Assembly: GCA_963529665.1 (NCBI GenBank) | Contig: CAUSAG010000003.1 | Span: 62,001 to 126,000, forward strand | Reading direction: 5' to 3' | DNA: 64,000 bases | Source of the DNA: Kingella_B sp963529665 | Lineage (GTDB): Bacteria; Pseudomonadota; Gammaproteobacteria; Burkholderiales; Neisseriaceae | In this document: one piece after another, positions 40,996 through 49,748 of the stretch | How the letters are laid out: each line of letters begins with the position of its first letter | Position numbering within the stretch: position 1 is the stretch's first letter | The notes under the pieces: model-generated | The model's input: only the letters and a program-made list of their open reading frames with translations | The model's database searches: none | What the model was told of the DNA's origin: nothing | Program-made: the position numbers and the translations under genes

Positions 40996-42213
40996 TCAAT
41001 GCGCCGCCCACTCCACGCTATCCAAATCCACCCCCTCTTTAAACATCTCCCACAGCGGCGACAATTCGCGCAGTTTGCCAATTCTGGATTTGATGAGTTC
41101 GGCGGCGAATTTTATATCGGCTTCGCTGGTCATGCGCCCGAAGGTGATACGTAGCGATGAGTGTGCCAATTCGTCGTTGCGCCCGAGTGCGCGCAAAACA
41201 TAGCTGGGTTCTAGGCTGGCGGATGTGCAAGCGGAGCCGCTGGATACGGCGATTTCTTTTACCGCCATAATCAGGCTTTCGCCTTCCACAAAGTTGAAGC
41301 TCACGTTTAAATTGGTGGCGACGCGGTGTTCCAAATCGCCGTTGATATACACTTCTTCAATGCCTGCGATGCCGTCCAAAAAGATTTTGCGCAGTTTCAG
41401 CGCGTGGGCGATGTCTTTGTCTAAATCTTGTTTGGCGAGGCGGAAGGCTTCACCCATACCGACGATTTGGTGGGTAGGCAGGGTGCCGCTGCGGAAACCG
41501 CGCTCGTGCCCGCCGCCGTGCATTTGCGCTTCCAAGCGCACGCGGGGTTTGCGGCGCACATACAGCGCACCGATGCCTTTGGGGCCGTAGATTTTGTGGG
41601 CAGACATGGACAGCAGGTCTATATTGCTCGCTTCCACGTCCACAGGCGTTTTGCCGCAGGCTTGGGCGGCATCCACATGGAACACGATTTTGTGTTCGCG
41701 GCAGATTTTGCCGATGGCGGGGATGTCTTGGATGACGCCGATTTCGTTGTTCACCCACATCACGGAAACCAGAATGGTGTCGGGGCGGATGGCGGCTTTG
41801 AGTTCGTCCAAATCAATCAGGCCGTTTTCTTTTACGCTCAGATAGGTTACTTCAAAGCCTTGGCGTTCCATTTCGCGCATGGTGTCCAACACGGCTTTGT
41901 GTTCGGTTTTAACGGTAATCAGGTGCTTGCCTTTGGTTTTGTAGAACTGGGCCGCGCCTTTGATGGCAAGGTTGTCGGATTCGGTTGCGCCGCTGGTGAA
42001 GATGATTTCTTTAGGGTCGGCATTGATGAGCGCTGCGATGTGGGCGCGGGCTTCTTCCACCGCTTCCTCGGCTTCCCAGCCATAGGCGTGGCTGCTGGAT
42101 GCGGGGTTGCCGAATTTATCGGTGAGATAGGGCAGCATTTTATCCAGCACGCGCGGGTCCAGCGGGGTGGTGGCGGCGTAGTCTAGGTAGATGGGGCGTT
42201 TTGGGTTGCTCAT
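40996..42213 (-). CDS. iscS: Cysteine desulfurase IscS
   Basis: 405 residues. A PLP enzyme that removes sulfur from cysteine for cluster and thio-nucleoside synthesis. The PLP lysine is in SMSAHKIYGPKGIGALYV; the catalytic cysteine loop is SSGSACTSASLEPSYVLRAL; the start reads IYLDYAATTPLDPRV. The last residues before the stop and the following bases hold DUS. CTGAGGAAA is the ribosome site. Second gene of the isc operon. Confidence 0.97.
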   Translation of the reverse strand: MSNPKRPIYLDYAATTPLDPRVLDKMLPYLTDKFGNPASSSHAYGWEAEEAVEEARAHIAALINADPKEIIFTSGATESDNLAIKGAAQFYKTKGKHLITVKTEHKAVLDTMREMERQGFEVTYLSVKENGLIDLDELKAAIRPDTILVSVMWVNNEIGVIQDIPAIGKICREHKIVFHVDAAQACGKTPVDVEASNIDLLSMSAHKIYGPKGIGALYVRRKPRVRLEAQMHGGGHERGFRSGTLPTHQIVGMGEAFRLAKQDLDKDIAHALKLRKIFLDGIAGIEEVYINGDLEHRVATNLNVSFNFVEGESLIMAVKEIAVSSGSACTSASLEPSYVLRALGRNDELAHSSLRITFGRMTSEADIKFAAELIKSRIGKLRELSPLWEMFKEGVDLDSVEWAAH

Positions 42214-42316
42214 GGTTGGTTTCCTCAGTGGTTGTGTTATGAAAGAGATTTATTGGTTTAACAGGCGAAATGGGTTTTAGCTTCGCAGAAGCTCGTAAAC
42301 TCGCTTTCAGGCTGCC

Positions 42317-42763
42317 TTAAACGTGGATATGAGTAAGCGTTACAACGTGTTCTTTCGGGGTTTGGTCTTGGGCGATCAGGTGGGCAAGGGTTACGCTGCT
42401 TAAATGGTTGTATATGGTGTGGTTCAGGCTTTCCCATAGATTATGGGTGATGCAGGGCGCACCGCCGTGGCAATCGGCTTTGCCGCTGCATTGGGTGGCA
42501 TCTAGCCTGTCTTCGGCGGCGGTGATGATTTGGGCGATGTTGATTTGGCTAGCGGGTTTGCCCAGCACATAGCCGCCGCCTGGCCCGCGCACGCTTTCCA
42601 CCAATCCTGCGCGGCGCAATTTGCTAAATAATTGTTCCAAATAAGACAATGAGATTTTTTGACGTTCGCTGATGGCGTTGAGTTTGACGGCGTTGCCTTG
42701 CGTGTTCATGGCTAAATCAACCATGGCGGTTACGGCGAAACGTCCTTTGGTGGTTAATCTCAT
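42317..42763 (-). CDS. iscR: Iron-sulfur cluster regulator IscR
   Basis: 148 residues, Rrf2 family. The winged helix-turn-helix opens MRLTTKGRFAVTAMVDLAMN, and the [2Fe-2S] cysteines are C92, C98 and C104 (CSGKADCHGGAPC). With its cluster IscR represses the isc operon. CAAGGAA sets the start. The matching operator lies upstream at 42802-42826. Confidence 0.96.
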   Translation of the reverse strand: MRLTTKGRFAVTAMVDLAMNTQGNAVKLNAISERQKISLSYLEQLFSKLRRAGLVESVRGPGGGYVLGKPASQINIAQIITAAEDRLDATQCSGKADCHGGAPCITHNLWESLNHTIYNHLSSVTLAHLIAQDQTPKEHVVTLTHIHV

Positions 42764-42793
42764 GGGGTGTTCCTTGTGGCTTGGTGGGGCGGA

Positions 42794-42826
42794 ATTGTGC
42801 TATTTCTGAGTGATTTAGTCAAGTAT
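42794..42826 (-). promoter_or_regulatory. isc operon promoter with type 1 IscR box
   Basis: On the minus strand, -35 TTGACT (plus 42817-42822), 17 bp spacer, -10 CACAAT (42794-42799). The 25 bp at 42802-42826 begin ATACTTGACT and end CACTCAGAAAT, matching the E. coli type 1 IscR site (TTGAC, then ACTC, at the same spacing), and overlap the -35. Cluster-loaded IscR would block polymerase here. Confidence 0.85.
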
Positions 42827-42945
42827 AACGGGGTGGGCTGGGGCAGCCTGAAAACGGCTGTGGTTGTGCGTTGCGCTGCGGATTGGGTAGGCGCTTGGCT
42901 TGCAGCCCAATTGGCTTTGTTGAACGGCGCGATAGTGGGCAAATG

Positions 42946-42985
42946 AAAACCGAAACGGGTGCGATTGTTTGCTCGTTTCGGTTTT
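42946..42985 (-). terminator. Hairpin between xerD and iscR promoter
   Basis: AAAACCGAAACG (42946-42957) pairs exactly with CGTTTCGGTTTT (42974-42985), a 12 bp stem usable on both strands. A second stem made of an extended inverted DUS pair lies at 43021-43076. Confidence 0.75.
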
Positions 42986-43020
42986 TGCGTTATGCGATGC
43001 GGGATAGGCAAGAAGCGGCA

Positions 43021-43076
43021 AGGCAGCCTGAAAACCATGATGCGGTTGCCAAGCAAACATGGTTTTCAGGCTGCCT
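43021..43076 (-). terminator. xerD terminator (extended inverted DUS pair)
   Basis: AGGCAGCCTGAAAACCAT and ATGGTTTTCAGGCTGCCT form an 18 bp stem. It overlaps the last codons of xerD. Confidence 0.7.
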
Positions 43077-43977
43077 ATTCTTTGGAGCGCGGATGAAATT
43101 TGTCCACCACTTGTTTGAGCCGTTCATTGGCAACGTGGGTGTAGATTTGCGTGGTGGAAATATTGGAATGCCCAAGTAGCATTTGCACCACGCGCAAATC
43201 GGCGCCGTGGTTCACTAAATGTGTGGCAAAGGCGTGGCGCAAATCGTGCGGCGAAATATGCGGTATGCCAACTTGCTCGGCATAGCGTGAAACCGCCATC
43301 CAAGCGAGCTGGCGGCTAATGCCTGTTTTCTTTTGCGACACAAACAGCGCATCGCAACGGGTGTTTTTTAGCAGGGCAGGGCGGGCGCGTTGCAAATAGA
43401 TTTCCAGCCAATACACGGCTTCTTCGCCCATGGGCACAATGCGCTGTTTGTCGCCCTTGCCAATGGTGCGAACCATGCCGCTTTGCAGGTTGATTTCGTT
43501 TAATTGCAGCCCCACCGCTTCGCTTACGCGCAGGCCTGTGGCGTAGATGAGTTCCAGCAGGGCTTTGTCGCGCAGACCGTGCGGGGTTTCGGTGTTGGGT
43601 GCGTTGAGTAAATCGGTGATGTGTTGCTCGGTGATGATAGGTGGCAGGGTGCGTGCTTGCTTGGCGGTGCGCAAATCGCGGCAGGGATTATCGCGGCGCT
43701 GCTCGGTGTCTTCTAGCCAAGCGTAGAGGCGTTTGCAGGCGGATAGGGCGCGGGCGTGCGAGCGCGGCTGTTCGTGGGCAACGTAAATGGCGGCAGCCAG
43801 TTGCATGGCATTGGCGGTTTTCAGGCTGCCTTGTTCGTCTGCCAGCCGTGTGGCGATTTTGGTTAAGTCGCGGCGGTAGGCATCCAGCGTGTTTTGCGAC
43901 AGGCGTTCTTGTAGCCAAAGGTGGTCTAGCAAGCGGGTGATTAAATCTAAATCGGTGGTTAAAGTGGCTTCGGGCAT
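43075..43977 (-). CDS. xerD: Site-specific tyrosine recombinase XerD
   Basis: 300 residues. With XerC it resolves chromosome dimers at dif. The catalytic residues are Arg in ATGLRVSEAVG, Lys in GKGDKQR, His-x2-Arg in SPHDLRHAFATHL, His in LLGHSNISTTQ, and the Tyr in IYTHV. The N-terminal SAM-like domain has an in-frame DUS (EQGSLKTAN). The only ribosome-like sequence upstream is AAAGGCAG, which is part of a DUS ending just before the ATG. Confidence 0.94.
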   Translation of the reverse strand: MPEATLTTDLDLITRLLDHLWLQERLSQNTLDAYRRDLTKIATRLADEQGSLKTANAMQLAAAIYVAHEQPRSHARALSACKRLYAWLEDTEQRRDNPCRDLRTAKQARTLPPIITEQHITDLLNAPNTETPHGLRDKALLELIYATGLRVSEAVGLQLNEINLQSGMVRTIGKGDKQRIVPMGEEAVYWLEIYLQRARPALLKNTRCDALFVSQKKTGISRQLAWMAVSRYAEQVGIPHISPHDLRHAFATHLVNHGADLRVVQMLLGHSNISTTQIYTHVANERLKQVVDKFHPRSKE

Positions 43978-44191
43978 TTTCAGGCTGCCTTTGTAATGAA
44001 ATGTTGTAATTTAATGAAACGGCGTTCGTTATTTTTTGTTAATGCAAAACGGGTTGGTAAAATGGGTTAGGCGGAATGTTTGGCAGGATAACGCAATAAA
44101 ATGCGCTGTTTAGAATAAATATTCCTGAATAATCGGCGCAAATTCGGCTTTTTTGGCATTGTTTAATTTTAACAAAACTTTTCAAAATGGA

Positions 44192-44220
44192 TTGACAAAC
44201 TACATGTAATTACACACAAT
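44192..44220 (+). promoter_or_regulatory. lldP promoter with palindromic spacer
   Basis: -35 TTGACA (44192-44197), a 17 bp spacer, -10 CACAAT (44215-44220). The spacer contains the perfect palindrome TGTAATTACA (44205-44214), a candidate operator. The rest of the gap 43978-44352 holds DUS and AT-rich DNA but no gene. Confidence 0.75.
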
Positions 44221-44352
44221 GCGCGCCTACTCCGTTGCACAGGAACGAGCCATCGTTTACCCCAAACGTTGGTACAACCCATTTTCAGGCTGCCTATATG
44301 GCTCAACCACGCTAGGCAGATAAGCATAACAATAATTCTCAGGAAAACAACC

Positions 44353-45906
44353 ATGAGCATTTTTCTCTCTATTTTCCCCATCTTATTACTGATTGTTTTG
44401 ATGATAGGCGTGAAGCTATCGGGCGACAAAAGCGCGGTGCTGGCGGTGTTATCCGCCGTGTTGATTGCGATTTTTGCCGTGCCTAATGTGAGCGGTTTCA
44501 CGCCGCCGCAGGGCTATGGTGCAAGCTATGTGGGCTGGGCTTTTGTGGAAGGCATTTTAAAAGCCGTGTTCCCCATTTTAATCATCATTTTGATGGCGTT
44601 GTTTAGCTACAATATTTTGCTGGAAAGCAAGCAAATTGAAGTGATTAAACAGCAGTTTACCAATATTTCCAGCGATAAGCGCATTCAAGTTTTGCTGATT
44701 GTGTGGGGCTTTGGTGGCTTGCTGGAAGGCATGGCAGGCTTTGGCACGGCGGTGGCGATTCCTGCGGCTATTTTAATAGGCTTGGGCTTTTCGCCACGCT
44801 TTTCTGCGCTGGTTTCGCTGATTGGCAACAGCGTGGCAACGGGCTTTGGCGCGGTTGGTGTGCCTGTGATCACGTTGGCAAAAGAAGTGTTTGGCTCGGA
44901 AGTTACCGCGCAGCAAACGCAAGCCTTGGCGGGTAATGTGATTTTTCAATTGTTTGCGCTGATGTTTTTGGTGCCATTTGTGATTTTGCTGCTCACCGAC
45001 ACATCTAAAAAATACATTATGCCTAATATTATCTTGGCGGCTGTGGTGGGCGGCTTGTCGCTGGTGGTGCAATTTTGTGCGGCGTATTTTATCGGTGCGG
45101 AAACGCCGGCCATTTTGGGCAGCATCTCTTGCATTGTGTTCATCGTGTTATACGCCAAAATGACCGAGAAAAAAGATGCCAACGCCAAGCCGCTTACGCT
45201 GGCGCAAATGGGCAAAGCATGGGCGGTTTATGGCTTTATTTTGGTGTTTATTTTGTTGGCAAGCCCGCTGTCTGGACCGATTAGCGCGTTTTTGAAAACG
45301 ACTTTGGTGAGCAAAATCCACCTGCCCATTTATGCAGAGGGCAAAACGTTTAACTTTGGCTGGCTGTCTAACGCGGGCTTGATGCTGTTTTTGGGCGCGT
45401 TTATCGGCGGCTTGGTGCAAGGCGTATCGGCGGGCAAGCAGTTCCAAATTTTGGGCGCAACGCTGAAAAAAATGAAAGCATCGGGCATCACGATTATCAG
45501 CTTGGTTGCGATGAGCGCCATCATGAGCCACAGCAGCATGATTGTGGTGATTGCCGATGGATTGGTGAACGCAACGGGCAATTTGTACCCGCTGTTTGCT
45601 CCGCTGGTGGGTGCAATCGGCACGTTTGCCACAGGCAGCGATACGTCGTCTAACATCTTGTTTGGCAAGCTGCAAGCCACGGTTGCCGACAAAATTGGCG
45701 TAAACAAAGCATGGCTGGCGGCTGCCAACACCGCAGGCGCAACAGGCGGCAAAATCATTTCGCCGCAAAGCATTGCCATTGCCGCTGCGGCTTGCGAACA
45801 GCAAGGGCAAGAAGGCGCGTTTTTGCGCTCTGCCATGCCTTATGCTGCGGCTTATGTGTTGATTGCGGGGATTACCGTTTACTGCTTTGCCGCGCTGGCG
45901 TTGTGA
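44353..45906 (+). CDS. lldP: L-lactate permease
   Basis: 517 residues from the ATG at 44353 (AGGAAAA upstream). About 12-14 membrane helices. The family signature is seen in GFGGLLEGMAGFGTAVAIPAA, NSVATGFGAVGVPVITLA and the late ATGSDTSSNILFGKLQ. It brings lactate in with protons; lactate is a main carbon source for Neisseriaceae in the host. No lactate dehydrogenase gene is nearby. The gene has no internal DUS. Confidence 0.93.
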   Translation: MSIFLSIFPILLLIVLMIGVKLSGDKSAVLAVLSAVLIAIFAVPNVSGFTPPQGYGASYVGWAFVEGILKAVFPILIIILMALFSYNILLESKQIEVIKQQFTNISSDKRIQVLLIVWGFGGLLEGMAGFGTAVAIPAAILIGLGFSPRFSALVSLIGNSVATGFGAVGVPVITLAKEVFGSEVTAQQTQALAGNVIFQLFALMFLVPFVILLLTDTSKKYIMPNIILAAVVGGLSLVVQFCAAYFIGAETPAILGSISCIVFIVLYAKMTEKKDANAKPLTLAQMGKAWAVYGFILVFILLASPLSGPISAFLKTTLVSKIHLPIYAEGKTFNFGWLSNAGLMLFLGAFIGGLVQGVSAGKQFQILGATLKKMKASGITIISLVAMSAIMSHSSMIVVIADGLVNATGNLYPLFAPLVGAIGTFATGSDTSSNILFGKLQATVADKIGVNKAWLAAANTAGATGGKIISPQSIAIAAAACEQQGQEGAFLRSAMPYAAAYVLIAGITVYCFAALAL

Positions 45907-45920
45907 TGCAGTAAATCTAT

Positions 45921-45961
45921 TTTCAGGCTGCCTTGGTGGAGAGTAATAAGGCAGCCTGAAA
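45921..45961 (+). terminator. lldP terminator (inverted DUS pair)
   Basis: TTTCAGGCTGCCTT (45921-45934) and AAGGCAGCCTGAAA (45948-45961), 15 nt after the lldP stop. Confidence 0.75.
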
Positions 45962-46127
45962 CTTTGTAAAACCCCTGAGGCAGCCTGAAAACCAAATTAA
46001 GCAAAATCCTGTTGAATGCACCATTTGGAGACAAGCCGCCACTCCATATTTAGCATTTTAGTTTTCAGGCTGCCTTTATGCTGTCCTTGCAAAACGCAAT
46101 TAGGCAGCCTGAAAACATCATCGCGCG

Positions 46128-46167
46128 TATAATCCGCGCTTTTCTCGTTTCAGGCAGCCTGAAAGTC
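46128..46167 (+). promoter_or_regulatory. glmS -10 box and DUS palindrome in leader
   Basis: TATAAT at 46128-46133 sits in GCGCGTATAATCCGCGC. The leader then holds GTTTCAGGCAGCCTGAAAG (overlapping opposite-strand DUS), about 60 nt before the start codon. The arrangement repeats that of prfA. Confidence 0.55.
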
Positions 46168-46224
46168 AGCCTGCTTGAATGTTTACAACCGAGCATCATC
46201 GCTCAAAGATACTAAGGAACAATT

Positions 46225-48063
46225 ATGTGCGGTATCGTTGGCGCCATTCGCGCGCAAAATAATGTAGTGGATTTTTTAACCGATGGCTTAAAGCGGCTGG
46301 AATATCGCGGCTATGATTCATCAGGCATCGCCGTGTTAAGCGAAGGCAAAATCAAACGCGTGCGCCGAGTGGGGCGCGTTGCCTTGATGGAACAAGCCGC
46401 CAAAGAAAAAGCATTGTTTGGCAACATCGGCATCGGGCATACGCGCTGGGCAACCCACGGCGGCGTAACCGAGCCCAACGCCCATCCCCATATTTCGGGC
46501 GGCACAATCGCCGTGGTGCACAACGGCATTATTGAAAACTTTGAAGCCGAGCGCAGCCGCCTGCAAGGCTTGGGCTACACCTTTGAATCGCAAACCGACA
46601 CCGAAGTCATCGCCCACGCCGTTAACCACGAATACCAACACAATGGGCGTGATTTGTTTGCCGCCGTTCAGGCTGCTTGCCGAAATTTCCACGGCGCGTA
46701 TGCCATCGCCGTCATCGCGCAAGATAATCCGCACAATATGGTTGTGGCGCGCATGGGCTGCCCGCTGCTGGTTGCCTTGGGCGATAAAGAAACGTTTATC
46801 GCATCCGATGTTTCTGCGGTGATTTCGTTTACGCGCAAAATCAGCTATTTGGAAGACGGCGACGTTGCTCTGCTTAGCGAAAACGGCATTGACAAGCTGG
46901 TGGACAAAACAGGCAAAGCCGCCCAACGCGCGGTGAAAACATCCGAGTTGTCGCTGGCATCGTTGGAGCTGGGGCCTTATAGCCACTTTATGCAAAAAGA
47001 AATCCACGAGCAGCCCCGCGCCGTTGCCGACACCGCAGAAGTGTTCCTAGAAAGCGGCTTTATCCCCAGCAATTTTGGCGCGAACGCCGAGCAAGTGTTC
47101 CGCGACATTGACAGCATCAAAATTCTCGCCTGCGGCACATCGTTTTACGCCGCTTCCACCAGCAAATATTGGCTGGAAAGCATCGCCAAAATCCCCACCG
47201 ATGTGGAAATCGCCAGCGAATACCGCTACCGCGATGTGATTGCCAACCCCAAGCAACTGGTGATTACCATCTCGCAATCGGGCGAAACACTGGATACGAT
47301 GGAAGCCCTGAAATACGCGCAATCGCTGGGGCATCAACACAGCCTATCCATTTGCAATGTGATGGAATCGGCACTGCCTCGCGCCAGCGAATTGGTGTTT
47401 TACACCCGCGCGGGGGCAGAAATTGGCGTGGCCTCCACCAAAGCGTTTACTACGCAACTGGTTGCGCTGTTTGGCTTGGCGGTTACGCTGGGCAAAATGC
47501 GCGGCGTGGTGAGCCAAGGGCAGGCGCAAGATTATTTGGACGAGCTTCGCGCCCTACCCGGTAGCGTGCAACACGCGCTGAACCTTGAACCGCAAATCAC
47601 CGCGTGGTCGGAAAAATTTGCCAAGAAAACCAGCGCGTTATTCTTGGGGCGTGGCATCCATTATCCCATCGCGCTGGAAGGCGCGTTGAAGCTGAAAGAA
47701 ATCACCTACATCCACGCCGAAGCCTATCCCGCAGGCGAGTTGAAGCACGGACCGCTGGCGCTAGTGGACGAAAATATGCCCGTGGTGGTGGTTGCGCCCA
47801 AAGATGGCTTGCTGGATAAGGTGAAAGCCAATATGCAAGAAGTGCGCGCGCGTGGCGGCGAGTTGTTTGTGTTTACTGATTTGGACAGTGATTTTGAAAC
47901 GGCGGAGCATATTCACATCATCCGCGCACCGCGCCATGTGGGCGTGTTGTCGCCGATTGTGCACACCATTCCCGTGCAGCTTTTGGCGTATCACACCGCG
48001 CTGGCACGCGGCACAGATGTGGACAAACCGCGCAATCTGGCAAAATCGGTAACGGTGGAATAA
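46225..48063 (+). CDS. glmS: Glutamine-fructose-6-phosphate aminotransferase
   Basis: 612 residues. It makes glucosamine-6-phosphate, the first step to peptidoglycan and LPS amino sugars. Cys2 (MCGIVGAIRA) is the glutaminase nucleophile; the front domain continues with HTRWATHGG. Two SIS domains follow, with ACGTSFYAAS, TISQSGETLDTMEALK and the final PRNLAKSVTVE. AAGGA precedes the ATG. An in-frame DUS encodes VQAACRN. No glmS ribozyme is visible. Confidence 0.98.
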   Translation: MCGIVGAIRAQNNVVDFLTDGLKRLEYRGYDSSGIAVLSEGKIKRVRRVGRVALMEQAAKEKALFGNIGIGHTRWATHGGVTEPNAHPHISGGTIAVVHNGIIENFEAERSRLQGLGYTFESQTDTEVIAHAVNHEYQHNGRDLFAAVQAACRNFHGAYAIAVIAQDNPHNMVVARMGCPLLVALGDKETFIASDVSAVISFTRKISYLEDGDVALLSENGIDKLVDKTGKAAQRAVKTSELSLASLELGPYSHFMQKEIHEQPRAVADTAEVFLESGFIPSNFGANAEQVFRDIDSIKILACGTSFYAASTSKYWLESIAKIPTDVEIASEYRYRDVIANPKQLVITISQSGETLDTMEALKYAQSLGHQHSLSICNVMESALPRASELVFYTRAGAEIGVASTKAFTTQLVALFGLAVTLGKMRGVVSQGQAQDYLDELRALPGSVQHALNLEPQITAWSEKFAKKTSALFLGRGIHYPIALEGALKLKEITYIHAEAYPAGELKHGPLALVDENMPVVVVAPKDGLLDKVKANMQEVRARGGELFVFTDLDSDFETAEHIHIIRAPRHVGVLSPIVHTIPVQLLAYHTALARGTDVDKPRNLAKSVTVE

Positions 48064-48090
48064 GCGCGCTGACATCAATCTGGCATAAAT

Positions 48091-48123
48091 AAGGCAGCCT
48101 GAAAGACGATTTTCAGGCTGCCT
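48091..48123 (+). terminator. glmS terminator (inverted DUS pair)
   Basis: AAGGCAGCCTGAAA and TTTCAGGCTGCCT with a short loop, 28 nt after the stop. Confidence 0.7.
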
Positions 48124-48178
48124 AAAATGTTTTTACGTTAGAATAACGCTTTTAAAAATTCTTTAACATTCAACGCCT

Positions 48179-49102
48179 ATGCAATTTAATCAGCCCCAAT
48201 TAGAAAAACGCCCCTCCGAAATTCAAATTCGCGATTGTGCTGAGCAATTGCGCAGCCAAGGCAGAAGCAACTATGGCGACAGCGTAAAAAAATACGCGCA
48301 ACTGCGTCTTGCCGATTTGGCTCCGCTGCTGGAAGACTGGCAAAACGAAACATACGCCGCCGCGCTCAAACAAACCACCTTGCCCAAAATCGCTGCTGCC
48401 ATCAACGCCAAGCTCAGCCCCGCGCAATGCGAAAAATTGCTTGCCGTGTTGCAGCAATTTAGCGAGCAAGGCAACACCACCGCCATGCTGTATTTGGCGT
48501 ATTTATACAGCCAAGGCATTCACACCGAATCTTCGTTGCACAAAACAGCGCATTATTTGCAACTGGCCGCCAGCAAAAAAGACTGGCGTGCCAATCATTT
48601 ATGGGCAGAATTGCTGGTTGCCGCCCCGCTTGCTGCGCGCGATTTAATCGGCGATGAAATCCAAGCCGATGTAGAAAAATGGCACGCCGAAATGCCCAAG
48701 ATTGACCCCAAGCGCATAGAACAAGCCCTACGCCGCTTCTACGACACGCCCGCCGCTATGAAATACGCCGCCAAAGCCAAACTGCTCACCGCGCAAGAAC
48801 AAGGTAGCCCCATCGCCGAGCAGCGCATCAAAGGCTTAACCATGCTCGGCGCGCTGCCACATACCGACCCAGCGCCGCAATACCGCAAAATCAATCATTG
48901 GCTGGATGTGCAATTGCTGCGCGGCGGCAACACCGAAACCGTTGAAGACGACATCCTGATCATGCCCGAGAACGTGCCCTTTTTGCCGCAAGACGAAGAC
49001 GACGGCATTTTCTCTGAGCAATGGCGCAAATTGGCGATGTATTCGGGCATTGCGCTGGTGGCGCTGCTGGTGTTTACCTTGATGATTCGGCTGTTTGTTT
49101 GA
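48179..49102 (+). CDS. Tail-anchored Sel1/TPR-like protein
   Basis: 307 residues. The middle (TTAMLYLAYLYSQGIHTESSLHKTAHYLQLAA) reads as Sel1/TPR-type helical hairpins; other parts are helical. An acidic stretch (about 255-278) precedes a single C-terminal membrane helix (YSGIALVALLVFTLMIRLFV), with the soluble part probably cytoplasmic. I know no defined function; such repeats usually hold proteins together. There is no ribosome site. It is followed 43 nt later by the LprI-like gene. Confidence 0.65.
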   Translation: MQFNQPQLEKRPSEIQIRDCAEQLRSQGRSNYGDSVKKYAQLRLADLAPLLEDWQNETYAAALKQTTLPKIAAAINAKLSPAQCEKLLAVLQQFSEQGNTTAMLYLAYLYSQGIHTESSLHKTAHYLQLAASKKDWRANHLWAELLVAAPLAARDLIGDEIQADVEKWHAEMPKIDPKRIEQALRRFYDTPAAMKYAAKAKLLTAQEQGSPIAEQRIKGLTMLGALPHTDPAPQYRKINHWLDVQLLRGGNTETVEDDILIMPENVPFLPQDEDDGIFSEQWRKLAMYSGIALVALLVFTLMIRLFV

Positions 49103-49145
49103 GGCAGCCTGAAAACGCTTTTTCCCCATCCGATAAGGAAACAAC

Positions 49146-49562
49146 ATGATTCGTTCCGCACAAACAAAAATGTTTGCCGTATTGCTGTTAAGCGCCGCTT
49201 TTGCCGCGCCTGCATGGGCTAAATCGTCCCAAGAGCGCAGCTATCCTGAGATGGATAAATGCCTTGATCAGCCCGAAGCCAAAAGCGGCGTTACTGCCGC
49301 CATGTTGGATTGCACCAACATTGAAATTGACCGCCAAGAAGAGCGCATGAATGATGCGCTTGCCAAGCTCATCGCCAAGCATCCGAAAAAAGCCGCTCAG
49401 CTCAAAAAAGAGCAAGCCAATTGGCAGCGCAAAATGAAACGCGCCACCCACAAGGAATACGGCAGAACAGGCGGTACCATGGATTTGCTTAACGGCTCAG
49501 GCTTGGCACTGGATATGATTGCCAGTCGCGCCGATGTATTGGAAAAGCGCTTGGCTCAATAA
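49146..49562 (+). CDS. LprI-like (DUF1311) secreted protein
   Basis: 138 residues. A signal peptide ends in WA-K near residue 25. The mature domain matches the LprI N-terminal/DUF1311 family: TAAMLDCTNIEIDRQEERMNDAL with two conserved cysteines, and KKEQANWQRKMKRA. Some members inhibit lysozyme; whether this one does is not shown. ATAAGGAAA is the ribosome site. Confidence 0.8.
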   Translation: MIRSAQTKMFAVLLLSAAFAAPAWAKSSQERSYPEMDKCLDQPEAKSGVTAAMLDCTNIEIDRQEERMNDALAKLIAKHPKKAAQLKKEQANWQRKMKRATHKEYGRTGGTMDLLNGSGLALDMIASRADVLEKRLAQ

Positions 49563-49583
49563 TTTTCGCTTCGTTTTAACCCA

Positions 49584-49621
49584 TTTTCAGGCTGCCGCCA
49601 TGCTTTAAGGCAGCCTGAAAA
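49584..49621 (+). terminator. Terminator of the LprI-like gene (inverted DUS pair)
   Basis: TTTTCAGGCTGCC (49584-49596) and GGCAGCCTGAAAA (49609-49621). Another pair follows at 49687-49730. Confidence 0.7.
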
Positions 49622-49748
49622 CCATTTTGCGGCTTGGCTGTTGCCGCTGGTGCAAAGTGAAGCCCGCCATGTTGCTCATACCCATCAGGCAGCCTGAAAA
49701 CTGATATTGCCGCTTTCAGGCTGCCTTTTGCTTATCAAGAATATCCCC

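Larger units (their letters stand above)
45907..46224. other. 318 bp gap between lldP and glmS
   Basis: No gene found. It holds an inverted DUS terminator for lldP (45921-45961), three further DUS, and the glmS promoter. Confidence 0.7.

Noticed and set aside
42760..43060. Two overlapping minus-strand frames upstream of iscR
   Set aside because: They cross the iscR promoter, a terminator and DUS and have no start signals.
43075..43977. xerD as a phage or island integrase
   Set aside because: Length, wording and context fit the housekeeping XerD, and no attachment-site repeats or phage genes are nearby.
46134..46224. glmS ribozyme or riboswitch in the glmS leader
   Set aside because: The leader is short and filled by a DUS palindrome; no ribozyme core is seen, and that ribozyme belongs to Gram-positive bacteria.
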